Shown here: positions 12,543 to 12,777 of the stretch, one piece after another | Position numbering within the stretch: position 1 is the stretch's first letter | How the letters are laid out: each line of letters begins with the position of its first letter | Source: DATNIC01 sp035604635 | GTDB taxonomy: Bacteria > Vulcanimicrobiota > Vulcanimicrobiia > Vulcanimicrobiales > Vulcanimicrobiaceae | Length of the DNA: 12,777 nt | Direction of reading: 5' to 3' | Assembly (NCBI GenBank): GCA_035604635.1 | Contig: DATNIC010000046.1 | Location: 1-12,777 of the forward strand | Translations under genes and position numbers: made by a program | Notes under the pieces: model-generated | What the model saw: only the letters and a program-made list of their open reading frames with translations | Database searches by the model: none | Told to the model about the DNA's origin: nothing

Positions 12543-12777
12543 CGCGGCGGGTGATATTTTCCGAGCGTCTTGTTGGCGGCGTCGATGAACGAGAGATCGA
12601 CGACCTGGCGCGCGGTAATCGTGTTCTTCACCTCGCCGAGCTGGCGCCAGAGCGCTAAGTCCTTTTCCATGCTGGCGACATTCAAGTAGCCGTTCGGATC
12701 GACTCCTGCCGGGACCATCGCGGCGTACGTCGCCGGATCCTTTATGGGCGTGTACTGGATGAGGATCGAGACGACGG
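12539..12777 (-). CDS. ABC transporter substrate-binding protein, C-terminal part (cut by window edge)
   Basis: The minus strand is open from base 12777 to the TAG at 12541-12539, giving 78 to 79 C-terminal residues. 'DPATYAAMVPAGVDPNGYLN' followed by 'LALWRQLGEVKNT' and 'QVVDLSFIDAANKTLGKYHP' resembles the end of NMT1/THI5 or TauA-like periplasmic binding proteins, whose last helices often read VVDxSFxxxAxxxLG. The N-terminal domain and signal peptide are outside the window. Its stop overlaps that of the convergent selenoprotein gene (CTAG). Family call moderate; ligand unknown. Confidence 0.7.
   Translation of the reverse strand, partial: VVSILIQYTPIKDPATYAAMVPAGVDPNGYLNVASMEKDLALWRQLGEVKNTITARQVVDLSFIDAANKTLGKYHPPR

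Overview
The window is 12.8 kb of GC-rich, gene-dense bacterial chromosome. Short gaps, 1-4 nt stop/start overlaps, frequent GTG/TTG starts and frequent GATCG/CGATCG words suit a free-living, metabolically versatile bacterium. Gene content (assimilatory sulfate reduction, leucine synthesis, a bacterial UBP-type zinc finger, a probable selenoprotein, leaderless leader peptides) recalls poorly cultured, actinobacteria-like soil phyla such as Eremiobacterota. That placement is a guess; no marker gene is present. There is no tRNA, rRNA, insertion sequence, CRISPR array or phage gene.

Region 1 (5400 down to 1, minus strand) is a sulfur-assimilation operon: cysteine-type attenuator leader, cysH ([4Fe-4S] APS/PAPS reductase), cysI-like sulfite reductase, cysC (APS kinase), a TauE/SafE exporter, a DUF4337 membrane protein and an EmrB-type MFS transporter cut by the window edge. 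Genes overlap or sit within 27 nt. The leader has a promoter, a 22-codon ORF with three consecutive Cys codons, a proposed antiterminator arm overlapping the ORF stop, and an intrinsic terminator ending 9 nt before cysH.

Region 2 (5455-7497) holds a Nudix hydrolase on the plus strand (perhaps preceded by a small secreted ORF), a class I cytochrome c and a UBP-type zinc-finger protein on the minus strand, and a carboxymuconolactone decarboxylase-like protein on the plus strand.

Region 3 (11450 down to 7498, minus strand) is a leuA operon: leucine-type attenuator leader, leuA, a cupin, an orphan NMT1/TauA-like substrate-binding protein and a SAM-dependent methyltransferase, packed with 4-nt overlaps or a 3-nt gap. 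Its leader has the same design as the cys leader: TTGAC-type -35, 18-nt spacer, TAA-type -10, and a leader ATG exactly 7 nt after the -10, so both leader peptides are probably translated from leaderless mRNA.

Region 4 (11580-12777) has a VOC/glyoxalase-like gene followed by a thioredoxin-like gene whose first active-site Cys codon is an in-frame TGA (U-G-G-C). A 7-bp hairpin starting 16 nt after the TGA fits a bacterial SECIS element, so this is most likely a selenoprotein that automated gene calling would truncate. A second substrate-binding protein (C-terminal part only) enters from the right edge on the minus strand.

The strongest observations are the probable selenoprotein and the pair of matching leaderless attenuators for cysteine and leucine.
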